The notes beneath the pieces are model-generated. The model was given only the letters and a program-made list of their open reading frames with translations, was not told the origin of the DNA and did not search any database. 64,000 nt of DNA, taken from contig NW_003314281.1 in assembly GCF_000143415.4 (NCBI RefSeq), positions 1,983,149-2,047,148 on the forward strand, written 5' to 3'. Each line of letters begins with the position of its first letter. Position 1 is the stretch's first letter. Shown here in pieces: positions 53,724 to 64,000 of the stretch. Origin of the DNA: Selaginella moellendorffii (taxonomy: Eukaryota > Streptophyta > Lycopodiopsida > Selaginellales > Selaginellaceae). A program made the position numbers and the translations under genes.

Positions 53724-56700
53724 AAAAAAAATGCTAGATGCTATCTGTCACCGAGTGTGCACGATGTGATTTGAAAGCCAGACAGTTTTGAAACGTCCAG
53801 ACAAGCTTTTCGTTAAAGTCAAGAGGTCTCCAACTTCAGTATTGTCAGGACAATTGGATTAAAAACTTCTGTGATATATGAGAATTTACTAAGAAAATTA
53901 TTATGAATTAAAAGTTTTAAATCTTTAAAATATTAGAAAATTTTAAAGCAAAAGAGAGTGTCAGCATCAAGAATTTCTTTTGTTACTTAATCCTTATATC
54001 ACTTTGCTGATGTGATTGGCAGACCATAGGGTGACTTCATTTAGACAGCGTGATAGCCACTTAAGTATATATGCAATGCCAATCGTTGATAAATGATGTA
54101 GCTATAAGAACATCCTTGGAGAAACCAAGAACGATAAATTTACCGTAGCCTTTGCGGCCTAATTTTTCTTGCACCTTCAATGCATGACACACAAATGGTC
54201 TCATGAACAAAAGCAATCCCGGAAAGGAAGTGAGACAGTAGAAAAGAACGCATCTCTTTCAGAACAGACGTGAGAAATATCACAGCAGAGAATTGCAGAA
54301 GCTCCAGTATGTCTCAGAATTGGATAACAGCATCAGCATTTGGAAGCTAGAGCAGAAATCCAAGGAATTAATTCAAACAATGTAGATAAAAGAAGATTAA
54401 GGAGCTCGCTCCAGTATTACCAGGTAATGCAATGCATCAGGAGGTAAACGAGGCAATTACGAAGCACATGAGGAACATAGAGGACTGCCGCAGGGAATAT
54501 CATCTTGCAAATAAATTTCTTCCACCACAATCAAGATCACCTTGGATTGCCTCTTGAACTTGCAAGGAATCTGCCTGAGCACCAAGGCATTTAGGATGAT
54601 AATAAATCGTGGTGGCACACAACAGCCCACTGACGTGGTTTCTCCAAATTTAACTATATGGAACACCCCAGTGATATAAATAGGACTTCCAATATGAAAA
54701 AACTATATAAATTACATTATCTAGTTTGGCATATAGTTTTATCGTATGAGGTTTGAAATAATTTTTTAATGATTTTTATAATAGTGCTTTATCTGGATTT
54801 AGATATATATTTTTTATATAGTTTATGTATTAGTGTGACAAATACTTTTTAGTATAGTGTCTTACTTTGTTTTTTCATCAAATGCTATATGATTTTTCAT
54901 ATGATAAATATCTAGGATTTTATTTAGTTTTTGAAAAATAAATACATATGTGTTTAAGATATAGTTAATTATATAGTCAATTATTAAATTCAATATGTCG
55001 TTTAGAAAAATAATTTTCTTTAATTTTACATATATTTATGATTTGATTTAGCTATATAGTTTTTACATGCTTCCATTTATCTCATAAAATATTTCAATGT
55101 TTTGAATAATTAACATACTCTCATTTCAAGTATTTATCACCTATATTCCTATCACCAAATGCCCAACATTTAAAGCATGTCTAGCAAGATACTTTAAATT
55201 TTCTTATATTTTTGTTTTTATTTCGCAAGGTAGTTGGTAGAACTTGTCTTTCATCTTGTAAAACTATTTAATATTGTGAAGGGTAACTTCCTTTTCAATG
55301 AGTAGCTTGAGGATTCCTTTTAAAATATTTATGTCCAAATTTTTAAATTTGGCCTCACACAAGAACCAAATTAATCATACATATTACTTGCTTAAATGAA
55401 AATTAAAATACCTATTTCATCTTTTATAAAGTGTTTGGGCTTGTTTATAGAGGCTTCAAAGTTACCATTCTTTGTTTTCATTCTTCTACAATAAAAATTA
55501 GCTTAGAACATATTTAAATATGTTAGAAAATCTTTATTCACCTCATCTTATGCTACAAAGGTAGGTTGTTGAGGCTTTTGAATGACACTAGCCTTAGTAT
55601 TAACATCACTTTCTAGAGCTTTGAATTTATAGAGAAACTATATAGTAAAATATTTAAAACCATACAATAATCTACCTTTAGAAGGGCTTTCAACAATGGG
55701 GAGAACATTCTTTCATGCTCTGAAATTTAGCTCAAAACATGAACTTTTTGCCCTAGAATATGGGGTAGAAGGGGAATATACCCCTGTGCTCATGCCCCTT
55801 AAAAGTGGAATATTCCAGGGAATCTCACTTAAAGCTCTAAGCCATCTCCTAACAGGTGACTATAAGGAAATATACTTGCTCTATCACGCATGAAAACCCA
55901 TGGCCAAAGTGTTGGTGTAGACTCCAAAATGATGCCTTCTATTGGCAATTGCTGTGAGGAAAATAAACCAAAGAAAAGAGAAAAAGAACAAAGAGAGTGT
56001 GGAGTTCTAGATCAAGGGGAAATCACATGGGAAAACTTAACAAAAGAACTAGACACTAAAACAAAAGGAGACAAAAGTGGAGAAAAGAAAAATGAAAATA
56101 AAATAAATAAAAGAAAAAAAAACAAAGGAAAAAAATAAACAGAAGGTGGAAACATAAAATTAAGTCGAAAAACCACTTACCTAGACTCTAACTTAAAGCC
56201 TCTTCACCTCTGAAAAGTGCCTCAAACATAACTCAATTACTCTCAAAGTTCCAAAGGAATGAAGTAATGTAAGTGAATATGTTACCTGAGAATAGTCACT
56301 TTAAGAATGATGGAAGACAATAGCCTAGCAAATGAATGGTAGAATATAGTGATGACTAATTTTAATAGAGTGATTATGGAGGGGATCTGGCAACTTGTGA
56401 ATATGGTCAAAATGGTTAGCAGTATGTGTGCTTGTCGCAGAAGAAGGAAATGCTCACAGTCTTTGAGGGCATCTACTACTAGAGGAATGTGGTATTGGGT
56501 AAAATGTTTGCCCAAAGTCATGCCTAGTCTCTTGTGTGCATCAAGTCCAAATGGCTCTCAAAAATCAATTGTTAAGTGTCTTGGATTTGCCTGTACTTGT
56601 GCATTGAGATAATCTTTGTTATATCTTGAGTTTGGCACTTTAGATTTTGCTGCTCCTGGTGTGTCTACTAGGGATCTCTAAAATCATGTGTAAATGGTGA

Positions 56701-58037
56701 GAAAAGTGAAGAAATGTGGACTAGGCAATTGTAGTGAGTGGTAAATTTTGGTGTAGCAAGTAGAAGAATGAATATATTGTGACTGTGAGTGATAAAGAGT
56801 GATGTTGATGATAGATGGAGTGAAATCATATGAAGAAAACTTAGGAACCGTGAGTAGCAAACCATGAAATGGATAAGCTCTCAAACAAGAAGAGTTGATG
56901 CAGCCTCAAGGTGAAAGCCCAGGCTCATGTTTGCTCCACTTATAGGATCACGTCCTAGAAGAGAGAAGAAAAGAGGTGAAAGAAAAGAAAAAGAAAGAAA
57001 AAACAAGGGATAAAAAGAATAATAGAAAAGAAGTCATTGCAAAGATGTGTCCATGAAGCTTCAAACTGTTGTATGTAGTATGGAAGGAAGTGTCTCTAAA
57101 GTAGTGAATTCAATCCAAAGCACTCATAAGAATCTAGTAGGTAAATGAAGTGTTGGTGGCTATAAAGATGCCATGATCACTGTGGGTGATGCCACCACTA
57201 GTATCTTATGGCTGAAGAGGTCCAATATGACATCCCAAGGCTGGAAAAGCTTTGGAAAAGAGCTGGGTTGGTGGTGGAGAAAAAGTGCAACTCTCACCAC
57301 TTTTGGTTGATAGATAATTTGCAAGTTTTTGGCCTGTATGCACCTCATCCATTTATTGTATTAGAGTGTTGTGGACTATGATAGAGGGTTAAAGAAGGTG
57401 TAGAGAAAAAGTCATAGCTGAAAATAGCCTCTAAGTCATTACAAATGTGTTCTCATCATTGCTTATAAGGTCACACAATAAAGTCTATGTGCTTTGTAGA
57501 CTTTTCTGTAAAGGCACAATTAGTACAACATCACAAAATGTTGGGTCAATCTCAAGTGAAGTGGCCTCATCTAGTGGCCAAGGCTGCATCTCTACCTCAT
57601 TTGGATGGGCTTTGTTCTCCACAAGCTTAGAAGCTATTGTTTTTACTTGAAAACTCATGTGAAGTTTGCTCTTGTTAATAGAGTTGTGTGGAATCTCTGA
57701 GCTAAGAAAAATTGGATTTAACACTTCTAGTTGTGTGAGAAAGTATTGTAAAGTGTCCTCTTGTGTCCTTGTAATAGGATTTGTCTCAAGAAAGTCATTC
57801 TCCACAAAAATTGTGTTCTCCTCCAAGTTAGGCATTTATGGAATCTCAAGAATCTTGTTTGAATATTTTGCTTCCTTGATCTTGAGTGAGTATGGTGATG
57901 TGGAGTAGATAGAGGAGAAGGCAAGGGACAAGGTTGTCCAGTCTGTATGCAAAAAATTGATCATATTGCATCATAAAGACTAAAATTCCATTATTATGTT
58001 GGCAATTGACAAAGAAGCAATATATTGTTGTGGAGAG
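53724..58037. other. AT-rich gene-poor DNA
   Basis: Long runs of A/T and short unsupported frames (for example 55696-55893 +, 57485-57835 -). No domain, tRNA or clear terminal repeats were recognised. It may be degraded transposon sequence; the retroelement at 58038 is inserted into it. Confidence 0.5.
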
Positions 58038-58424
58038 TGTCAAGACCCTTGACAAGATCAAGATTGGAAAATGCAAAAAGACAAAGAGAAAAGCTAGTGG
58101 AAACAAAGAAGAGGCCTTAGACTGGCGTTGATTCAGATTGTGGAGAAATGGAACAAGGCTAACCTATATATACTATAGGTTGATGAAGCTCCACCACTCT
58201 TGGATCGAGGACGGCCTAAATATAGCTGAGGTCGAGGAGGCACCACATCATCATCAGGAATGTGGCTCGAGACTTAGGAATCGGGAAGTGTCTCGAGAGT
58301 CAGGAATAGAAAAGTGTCTCGAGAATCAGGAATAGGGAAGTGTCTCAAGAGTCAGGAATGTGGTCTGTAGGTCAGGAATCCGGCGAGAGTCAGGAATGTG
58401 GCAAGAATTGGGGGATTCCTGACA
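58038..58424 (-). repeat. 3' LTR (relative to coding strand)
   Basis: 387 bases. It differs from the other LTR at nine positions by my count, all transitions (about 97.7 percent identity). It contains three to four tandem copies of a GTGTCTCGAGAGTCAGGAAT-type unit. Confidence 0.95.
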
Positions 58425-58441
58425 GCACCCCCTCCTCAAGA
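58425..58441 (-). other. Polypurine tract
   Basis: The coding strand reads TTGAGGAGGGGGTGC immediately before the 3' LTR. It would prime plus-strand DNA synthesis. The pol stop codon lies at its edge (58436). Confidence 0.75.
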
Positions 58442-61400
58442 ACGAGTGGAACGAGGATGTGAACAAGAACGAAGAGGAGGATGAGATGAGCGGCGAGGGA
58501 TGGGAGATGGAGAAAAAGAATGAGGACTGGGACGAGAAGGATAGTGGCGGTGGAAGTCCTGAACAAGGTCAAGAGAATGAAGCAGGTTGTCTGCAGGTTC
58601 CCAAGTGCATTCCTCAGGTCCGTAACCCTTCCAGTCCACCAGATAGTAGAGTTTAGACCGTGAAATCTTGGAATCAAGGATGTCCTGAACCTCGTACTCA
58701 GACCCATCCTCGAGCTGCACTGGTGGAGGCGGAGGAATGACCCAATTTGGAATAGGATTGGGAATATAAGGCTCAAGGAGAGAGGAGTGAAAAACGGGGT
58801 GAATTTGATATGAGGAGGGAAGTGCAAGGCGATAAGTGACAGGATTAATGATGGCAGAGATAGGGAAAGGACCAAGGCGTTTGAAATCGAGTTTTGGACA
58901 GGGCCTGGTGGTGGAGATATTTCGCCTGAGGAGCCAGACTTTATCCCCGATATTGTAAGGGGGACAATCCTGACGATGGACATTGGCAAATGTTTTATGA
59001 AATTCCTGAGCACGATGGAGGTGGAAGGAGATGGAGTTGTGGATTTCCTGGAGGTTGGAGATAAATGCCTCAGAGCAGGGATTTGAACGAGAGGATTTAG
59101 ATGGAGAAGGAAGTGAGAGATTGAATCGAGGATTTCGGCCAGAGTTCGCAAAGAAGGGGGAAACTCGAAGAGAGGAGTGAACAGAGTTGTTATAGGAGAA
59201 CTCAGCAAGGGGAAGGATATCGAACCAGTTATCCTGATGATAGTTGATGAAGCACCTCAAGAATTGTTCCAACGTCTGAATCGTTCGCTTGGACTGCCCA
59301 TCAGTTTGAGGATGATATGCCGAAGAGAGGTTGGCCTTCACTCCAAGCAGCTGCAAAAACTGTTGCCAGAAATGAGAGATGAACTGAGGCCCCCGATCCG
59401 AAACCACATCTGTAGGAATCCCATGAAGTCGGAAAATTTCCCTGAATACCAGTTTTGCCATGTCCTCGCCCGAAAACTCCTTGGTACATGGCAAGAAGTG
59501 CGCCATCTTTGTGAAGCGATCCACCATGACTAAAATGCTGTTGAAGCCTCCAGAACTCGGAAGATCACTCAAGAAATCCATGGAGATGGATTCCCAAGGA
59601 CCTAAAGGGACCGGAAGGGAACGAAGCAAACCTGAAGGAAGGTGGCGAGGTACCTTATTCCGGGCACAAGTGTCACAGGAGGTAACAAAAGCTTTGATGT
59701 AGTCGTCCATGTGAGGCCACCAAAAGTCCCGTGCAACTAGCTCATAGGTTTTCGCAATGCCGAAGTGACCAGCAGTTGGGCTATCGTGGCACGCCATCAG
59801 GACCAACCTTCGAGCATCACCTTCAGGAATGTAAAGCTGCTCCCCACGGTACAATAAGCCATCTAAGAACTCAAACTCGTCAAATCGCCGGCAGTCAGGA
59901 GTCACTGGGTGTCCAGCCTGAAGATGGGGGAAAATGTCGCTAGCGAGATCATCGGATTGAAAATCGTTTCTGATTGCATCCATCAAGGAGGAGTCCTGAG
60001 GGGCTAGGGAAATTGCCATAACTTGAAGCCGATCAGGACCGAGGATAACTTGATCCTGTTGATCGAAGGCAGGATTACCAGGCCTGAGACTGAGATAGGA
60101 GCGCCTTGAAAGAGCATTAGGAAGGCCTTGAAACTTTCCAGGTCTGTACTTGATAACAAAGTCAAACCGACTCAAGAATTGTGCTCACCTTGCTTGATGA
60201 CGGCTTAAAACTCGGGAAGTGGCAAAGTACTCGAGATTTTTGTGATCCATCCAGACTGTTGTTTGATGGCTCGCCCCCTCCAAGAAACGGCGCCACTCTC
60301 CAAAGGAATCCACGATGGCAAGGAGCTCCTTGTCATGGATTTCGTAATTGATCTCCGCAAGCTGGAATTTCCGAGAATGGAAAGTGACCAGATGAAGTTC
60401 GTGATCCGCTCCGAGTTGAGACAGCACAGCAACAATGGCAAAGTCGGAGGCGTCAGCCTCGATGAAGAAAGGTTGTGAGGAATCAGCATGGATCAAGACA
60501 GGAGCAGAACTGAAGGCCGCCTTGAGTGTGTCGAAGGCCTGCTGGGCAGCAGCAGACCAAGAGAAGGGAACATCCTTGCGAGTGAGATGTGTGAGAGGAA
60601 GGACAATGTTAGAGTAGTGATCAATGAATTTGCGGTAGAAGTTGGCGAAGCCAAGGAAAACCTGAACGTCCGACATTGATTGTGGAGGCTCCCATTCGAG
60701 AATAGTCTTGACTTTGGCAGGATCCATCGTGATACCCTCAGGAGTGACAATGTACCCAAGGAACTCCACAGACTGCTGATCAAAGGAACATTTCTCAAGC
60801 TTCGCGTATAGGCCGTGTTCTCGCAGCTTCGCTAGCACCTTGCGAACATGTTCGTCATGCTCCTCCTGAGTTTTTGAGTAGATGAGGATGTCATCGAGAT
60901 AGACGATCACCATCTGATCAAGAAACTCCCGAAAGACGTCATTCGCCATGTGTTGGAAAACTGCTGGAGCATTTGTCAAGCCAAATGGCATGACAGTGTA
61001 CTCGAAGTGGCCATAGTGGGTTCGGAATGCAGTCTTCCATTCATCACCAGGCCGGATCCGGATCAGGTTGTATGCTCCACGGAGGTCGATCTTGGTGAAG
61101 AAGCGGGCACCGCCGAGGCGTTCCAACAAGTCCAAGATCAGGGGCAGCGGATAACGGTTCCGAACAGTCACCTTGTTCAAACCTCGGTAGTCGATGACTA
61201 GCCGCAAGCTCCCATCCTTCTTCTTGACAAAGAAGACAGGCGCTCCAGCCGGGGACTGCGAATGCTGAATGTAGCCCGAGGCAAGGTTCTCATCCACGTA
61301 CTCTTTGAGGGCCTTGAGCTCGGACGGGGATAACCCATAGATAGGCCCCCACGGAGGTGACGCTCCTTCCTGTAAATCAATGGGACAATCATAAGGCCGA

Positions 61401-62260
61401 TGAATAGGCAGTACACTAGCTTTTTTCTTGTCAAACACATCCCCAAAATCATGATACTTCTTAGGAAGACTGACAGAAGAAACATGCAAAGCAAAAAGAA
61501 AAAGAGGTTCTTCATGAAGGAGTTCTTTCATAGTGATTGTGGAGATAGGAGGAGGCGTACGATTAAATGGAATGATGAGACGAGAATACGGTCCAGTGTA
61601 AGATGGAAGAGAGGAAAAAGAAGAGGGTGAAAACTTTATAGAGTCAAGAACAGAACCCCGATTTGAGTTTAGGGAACTTTTCCTGATTCGGACTCGATGA
61701 ACAGCAAGGGAAGCCGTGGGAGAGATGAGCTGTAATTCCTTCCAACAAATCTGAGGCTGATGTAGTTGGAACCAAGGAAGACCGAGCACCACAGAGGAGG
61801 ACTTGCTGTTGATGATGTTGAAGGCGATATCGGTGACGGTGGACCCGATGTGTACTTGAACGGGCAACGTTTCCCTAAGTCCAGAAGATGGAGACACAAA
61901 ATGCCCGCTGATGCCTTCAACCCTCAAATCCCGTATGGTAGGAGAAAGAGGAACGTGATGTCGGGCAGCAAAGTCCGTGTCCATGAAGCAGGAAGTTGCA
62001 CCCGAGTCCAGTAATGCCAAAGCCTTGAGTCCTGATTGTCCGGTGAAAGAAAGGAGACATGGGACACGGAAGTTGCGGGAATTGGTGGTGGCTTTGATGA
62101 AGGGTGGTGAGAAGCTTGATAAAGAAGAAAAGTGATTTTTATTCGGGGAGTCCAAACAGACAGCTCCTACTCTATTTGGACAGGGTCGTTTCCCGACTGC
62201 AATAGAGGTGGACTTTGAGGCAGAGTGAACTCGAGCAGTCGAGGAGGCTTCTTGGGACAT
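58436..62260 (-). pseudogene. pol: Retrotransposon pol (PR-RT-RNaseH-IN-chromodomain) with one nonsense codon
   Basis: One frame from about 62260 to 58436, broken by a single stop codon at 60187-60185 where relatives have Trp just before the end of RNase H. Domains in order: retroviral-type protease with ALLDSGATSCF; reverse transcriptase with YLDDILIYS; RNase H with FIEADASDFAIVAVL; integrase with the HHCC finger (ACHDSPTAGHF, SCDTCARNK) and DDE core (SMDFLSDLP, VSDRGPQF); and a chromodomain (YEVQDILDSKISRSKLYYLV, DWKGYGPEECTWEP). There is no other frameshift or deletion visible. It overlaps gag by 94 bases in the -1 frame and has no ATG of its own at a sensible place, so it is expressed by frameshifting. 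Confidence 0.93.
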
Positions 62261-63138
62261 ACAGCTGCTTTGTGATTAGGATCAGCACAATAGAGGCAAA
62301 GATTATGAGATATTCGACGTTGCTTCTCAGCAGGACTCAACTTCCCTCTAATGAGTCGGGGAGTACCAGAAATATCCATTGGAACCAGAGCAGTAGGTTC
62401 AGGAGTATGCCCCGAAGACTCAAGCTGGGATTCCTGAGTCTGGGACGGAAAAACAGCGGTGCGGCGACTTTCCTGACGACGTTCAAAGAGACGATTGTCA
62501 CATCGAACAGCTTTGTTGATGGCATCCGACAAGTCCTTGGGATCCTCCATGGTGAGCAACAAATCCTTGACACCGTTGTTGAGGCCGAAACGAAATTGGT
62601 CAATCAAGGCCCTCTCATCCCACTGAGTGTCCAAAGCAAGGAGTTGGAACTCTGCAGCGTAGATCGAGGTAGGACGAGACCCCTGAGAGAGACGTCTCAT
62701 CTTTGTGGTAGCAGCCCGAACCCGATCCGTCTCACCAAAACATGCTTCGAGCTTCTCTTTGAACAATTGAAGATCCATCAGCTCTGGAACCACGACCCCT
62801 TTCATGCTCTTCTCCAGAAGAGGAGAAAACCATGACAAAGCTGCACCTTCAAGCAACATCCCAATCGCGCCGATTTGAGACTCGGGAGTAGGGTACCGCC
62901 AATGTTGAACTGCGAAGATCAACTCCATCTGGTTCAGGAATCTGCGAAGCTCTGAACGCTTGTTTGAAAATTTTGCCGGGAAGCTCACCTTCGGTTCAGG
63001 AACTTTGCTGGATCCTTGAGCCGAAAGTGAAGCAAGCTCTTGCTGCATGTGAAGAAGGGTCGCCTTCAGCTCGGTATTCTCAGACTGGATTTTTGCAAGG
63101 ACTTCAGCAAAGAAATCAGGATGGCTTGGAGACTCCAT
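62167..63138 (-). CDS. gag: Retrotransposon gag
   Basis: 323 residues from ATG 63138 (MESPSHPDFFAEVLAKIQSE). An N-terminal coiled coil (NTELKATLLHMQQELASLS) is followed by the retrotransposon gag core (FLNQMELIFAVQHWR, ALSWFSPLLEKS, RLSQGSRPTSIYAAEFQLLA). Near the C-terminus is a CCHC zinc knuckle (CLYCADPNHKAAVCPK). The frame is intact. The slippery heptamer for pol lies nine codons before its stop. Confidence 0.93.
   Translation of the reverse strand: MESPSHPDFFAEVLAKIQSENTELKATLLHMQQELASLSAQGSSKVPEPKVSFPAKFSNKRSELRRFLNQMELIFAVQHWRYPTPESQIGAIGMLLEGAALSWFSPLLEKSMKGVVVPELMDLQLFKEKLEACFGETDRVRAATTKMRRLSQGSRPTSIYAAEFQLLALDTQWDERALIDQFRFGLNNGVKDLLLTMEDPKDLSDAINKAVRCDNRLFERRQESRRTAVFPSQTQESQLESSGHTPEPTALVPMDISGTPRLIRGKLSPAEKQRRISHNLCLYCADPNHKAAVCPKKPPRLLEFTLPQSPPLLQSGNDPVQIE
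62188..62194 (-). promoter_or_regulatory. -1 frameshift slippery heptamer at the gag/pol junction
   Basis: The coding strand reads GGGAAAC with zero-frame codons GGA-AAC, exactly the X XXY YYZ phasing for -1 slippage. Slipping here enters the open pol frame directly (GGG AAA CGA). Confidence 0.8.
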
Positions 63139-63220
63139 TGGCAAGAAGAAAGGAAAAAGGGGGAATAAAAGGCAAAGGTAATCAAACAATCAAAACGAGC
63201 TAAATCAAAAAACAAAAAAA

Positions 63221-63237
63221 CACAATCTGAATCAAAC
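63221..63237 (-). other. Self-complementary primer-binding site
   Basis: Directly inside the 5' LTR, the coding strand reads GTTTGATTCAGATTGTG. Fifteen of these bases are the exact complement of 63328-63342 in the LTR, about 30 bases downstream of a TATATATAGG box, i.e. at the expected RNA 5' end. No match to the usual tRNA-iMet primer site is present. Confidence 0.7.
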
Positions 63238-63624
63238 TGTCAAGACCCCTGACAAGATCAAGATTAGAAAATGCAAAAAGACAAAGAGAAAAGCTAGTGG
63301 AAACAAAGAAGAGGCCTTAGACTGGCGTTGATTCAGATTGTGGAGAAATGGAACAAGGCTAACCTATATATACTATAGGTTGATGAAGCTCCACCACTCT
63401 TGGATCGAGGACGGCCTAAATATAGCTGAGGTCGAGGAGGCGCCACATCATCATCAAGAATGTGGCTCGAGACTCAGGAATCGGGAAGTGTCTCGAGAGT
63501 CAGGAATAGGAAAGTGTCTCGAGAGTCAGGAATAGGGAAGTGTCTCGAGAGTCAGGAATGTGGTCTGCAGGTCAGGAATCCGGCGAGAGTCAGGAATGTG
63601 GCAAGAATTGGGGGATTCCTGACA
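63238..63624 (-). repeat. 5' LTR with TATA box (63363-63372)
   Basis: 387 bases. On the coding strand it has TATATATAGG, predicted to start transcription near 63342. It ends in the LTR-bordering ACA next to the primer-binding site. Confidence 0.95.
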
Positions 63625-64000
63625 GAGAGGAACTTGATGGCACTATTTTTTATTTTAACATTGCTACTGAGAGTTTATATGTTTCTTTAAGGGTATAAAC
63701 TTTTTTATTGATTTTCTTGTCTCAAGTGGTGAGTTGTGTGTTCAGGAGGTTAAACCATGTAAATTTTTATTTATCTTGTGGTGTTTGAAGTATTTTATAC
63801 TAGGAGGTTGTTTTCCAAGCTTTAAATACTTTTTTTTAATTTTCCCATTTTTGCCTTGATAAAAATTCCTCTTCCAATGCTTTTTTTATCCACTTTTTCT
63901 TCTTCTACAATATTTCCTCCTCATATTTCTCACTTTCTCCTTTTTTCTGATGCTTCAAACTTTTTTTTCTTCTTTAGAGGGGGTAAAAGGGATAGATAAG
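63625..64000. other. AT-rich flank after the retrotransposon
   Basis: It begins with the target-site duplication GAGAG. No gene is seen; pyrimidine-rich runs occupy 63850-63975. Confidence 0.6.

Larger units (their letters stand above)
58038..63624 (-). mobile_element. Complete Ty3/gypsy LTR retrotransposon (chromovirus)
   Basis: Coding strand is minus. LTRs of 387 bases each (58038-58424 and 63238-63624) begin TGT and end ACA on either strand. They are flanked by the 5-base target duplication GAGAG (58033-58037 and 63625-63629). Order on the coding strand is gag, protease, reverse transcriptase, RNase H, integrase, chromodomain, which defines a gypsy chromovirus. The primer-binding site is self-complementary to the predicted transcript start, and a polypurine tract abuts the 3' LTR. 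One nonsense codon interrupts pol, so this copy is non-autonomous as read. Confidence 0.97.

Noticed and set aside
58138-58335. Nearly identical 65-residue frames in both LTRs (also 63338-63535)
   Set aside because: They lie in LTR promoter/leader sequence and contain the tandem LTR subrepeats; there is no evidence of protein.
58390-59208. 272-residue frame overlapping the end of retrotransposon pol
   Set aside because: It is a shifted frame of the integrase/chromodomain coding sequence with no motifs of its own.

Overview
The window is nuclear DNA of a land plant. Genes carry many short GT-AG introns (mostly about 55-110 bases). Plant-specific families are present: SPA, a clock pseudo-response regulator, a PPDK regulatory protein, a PIP aquaporin and a DUF688 protein. 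The compact gene/intron style and the THI4 gene with a 3'UTR TPP riboswitch fit an early-diverging vascular plant; a lycophyte such as Selaginella is my best guess (inference). Genes alternate strands, with several head-to-head pairs.

Layout. 1-1.4 kb: AT-rich, no gene. 1.4-13.4 kb: SINAT E3 ligase (-), plastid LEA-like protein (-), macrodomain protein (+), SPA (+), PRR7-like clock protein (+), second LEA-like plastid protein (-). 13.6-24.4 kb: RABC GTPase (-) head-to-head with the PPDK regulatory protein (+), a frameshifted gene relic (-), a rhodanese/serine-hydrolase fusion (-), and a six-exon gene of no recognised family (-). 24.4-29.4 kb: gene-poor, with a decayed partial copy of the rhodanese/hydrolase locus and small repeats. 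29.4-37.2 kb: one very large GMI1/SMCHD1-type gene (-). 37.6-53.7 kb: thaumatin-like gene (+), THI4 with a riboswitch inside a predicted 3'UTR intron (-), NHP2 with three box C/D snoRNAs in its first intron (-), DUF688 (+), tRNA-Lys(CTT) (-), PIP aquaporin interrupted by an assembly gap (+), VIT1/CCC1-type transporter (-), Golgi CASP (+) and a methyltransferase-like protein (+). 53.7-64 kb: AT-rich sequence containing a complete Ty3/gypsy chromovirus (-) with 387-base LTRs and a 5-base target duplication.

Functional links: SPA and PRR are adjacent, and their upstream regions carry G-boxes and evening-element-like motifs, so a light/clock pair is suggested. THI4 makes the thiamin thiazole and looks feedback-controlled by the riboswitch. 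NHP2 is a snoRNP protein whose intron encodes snoRNAs of the other (C/D) class. The retrotransposon shows a self-priming primer-binding site and a correctly phased -1 slippery heptamer between gag and pol. All exon junctions are inferred by eye from splice consensus and reading-frame continuity.
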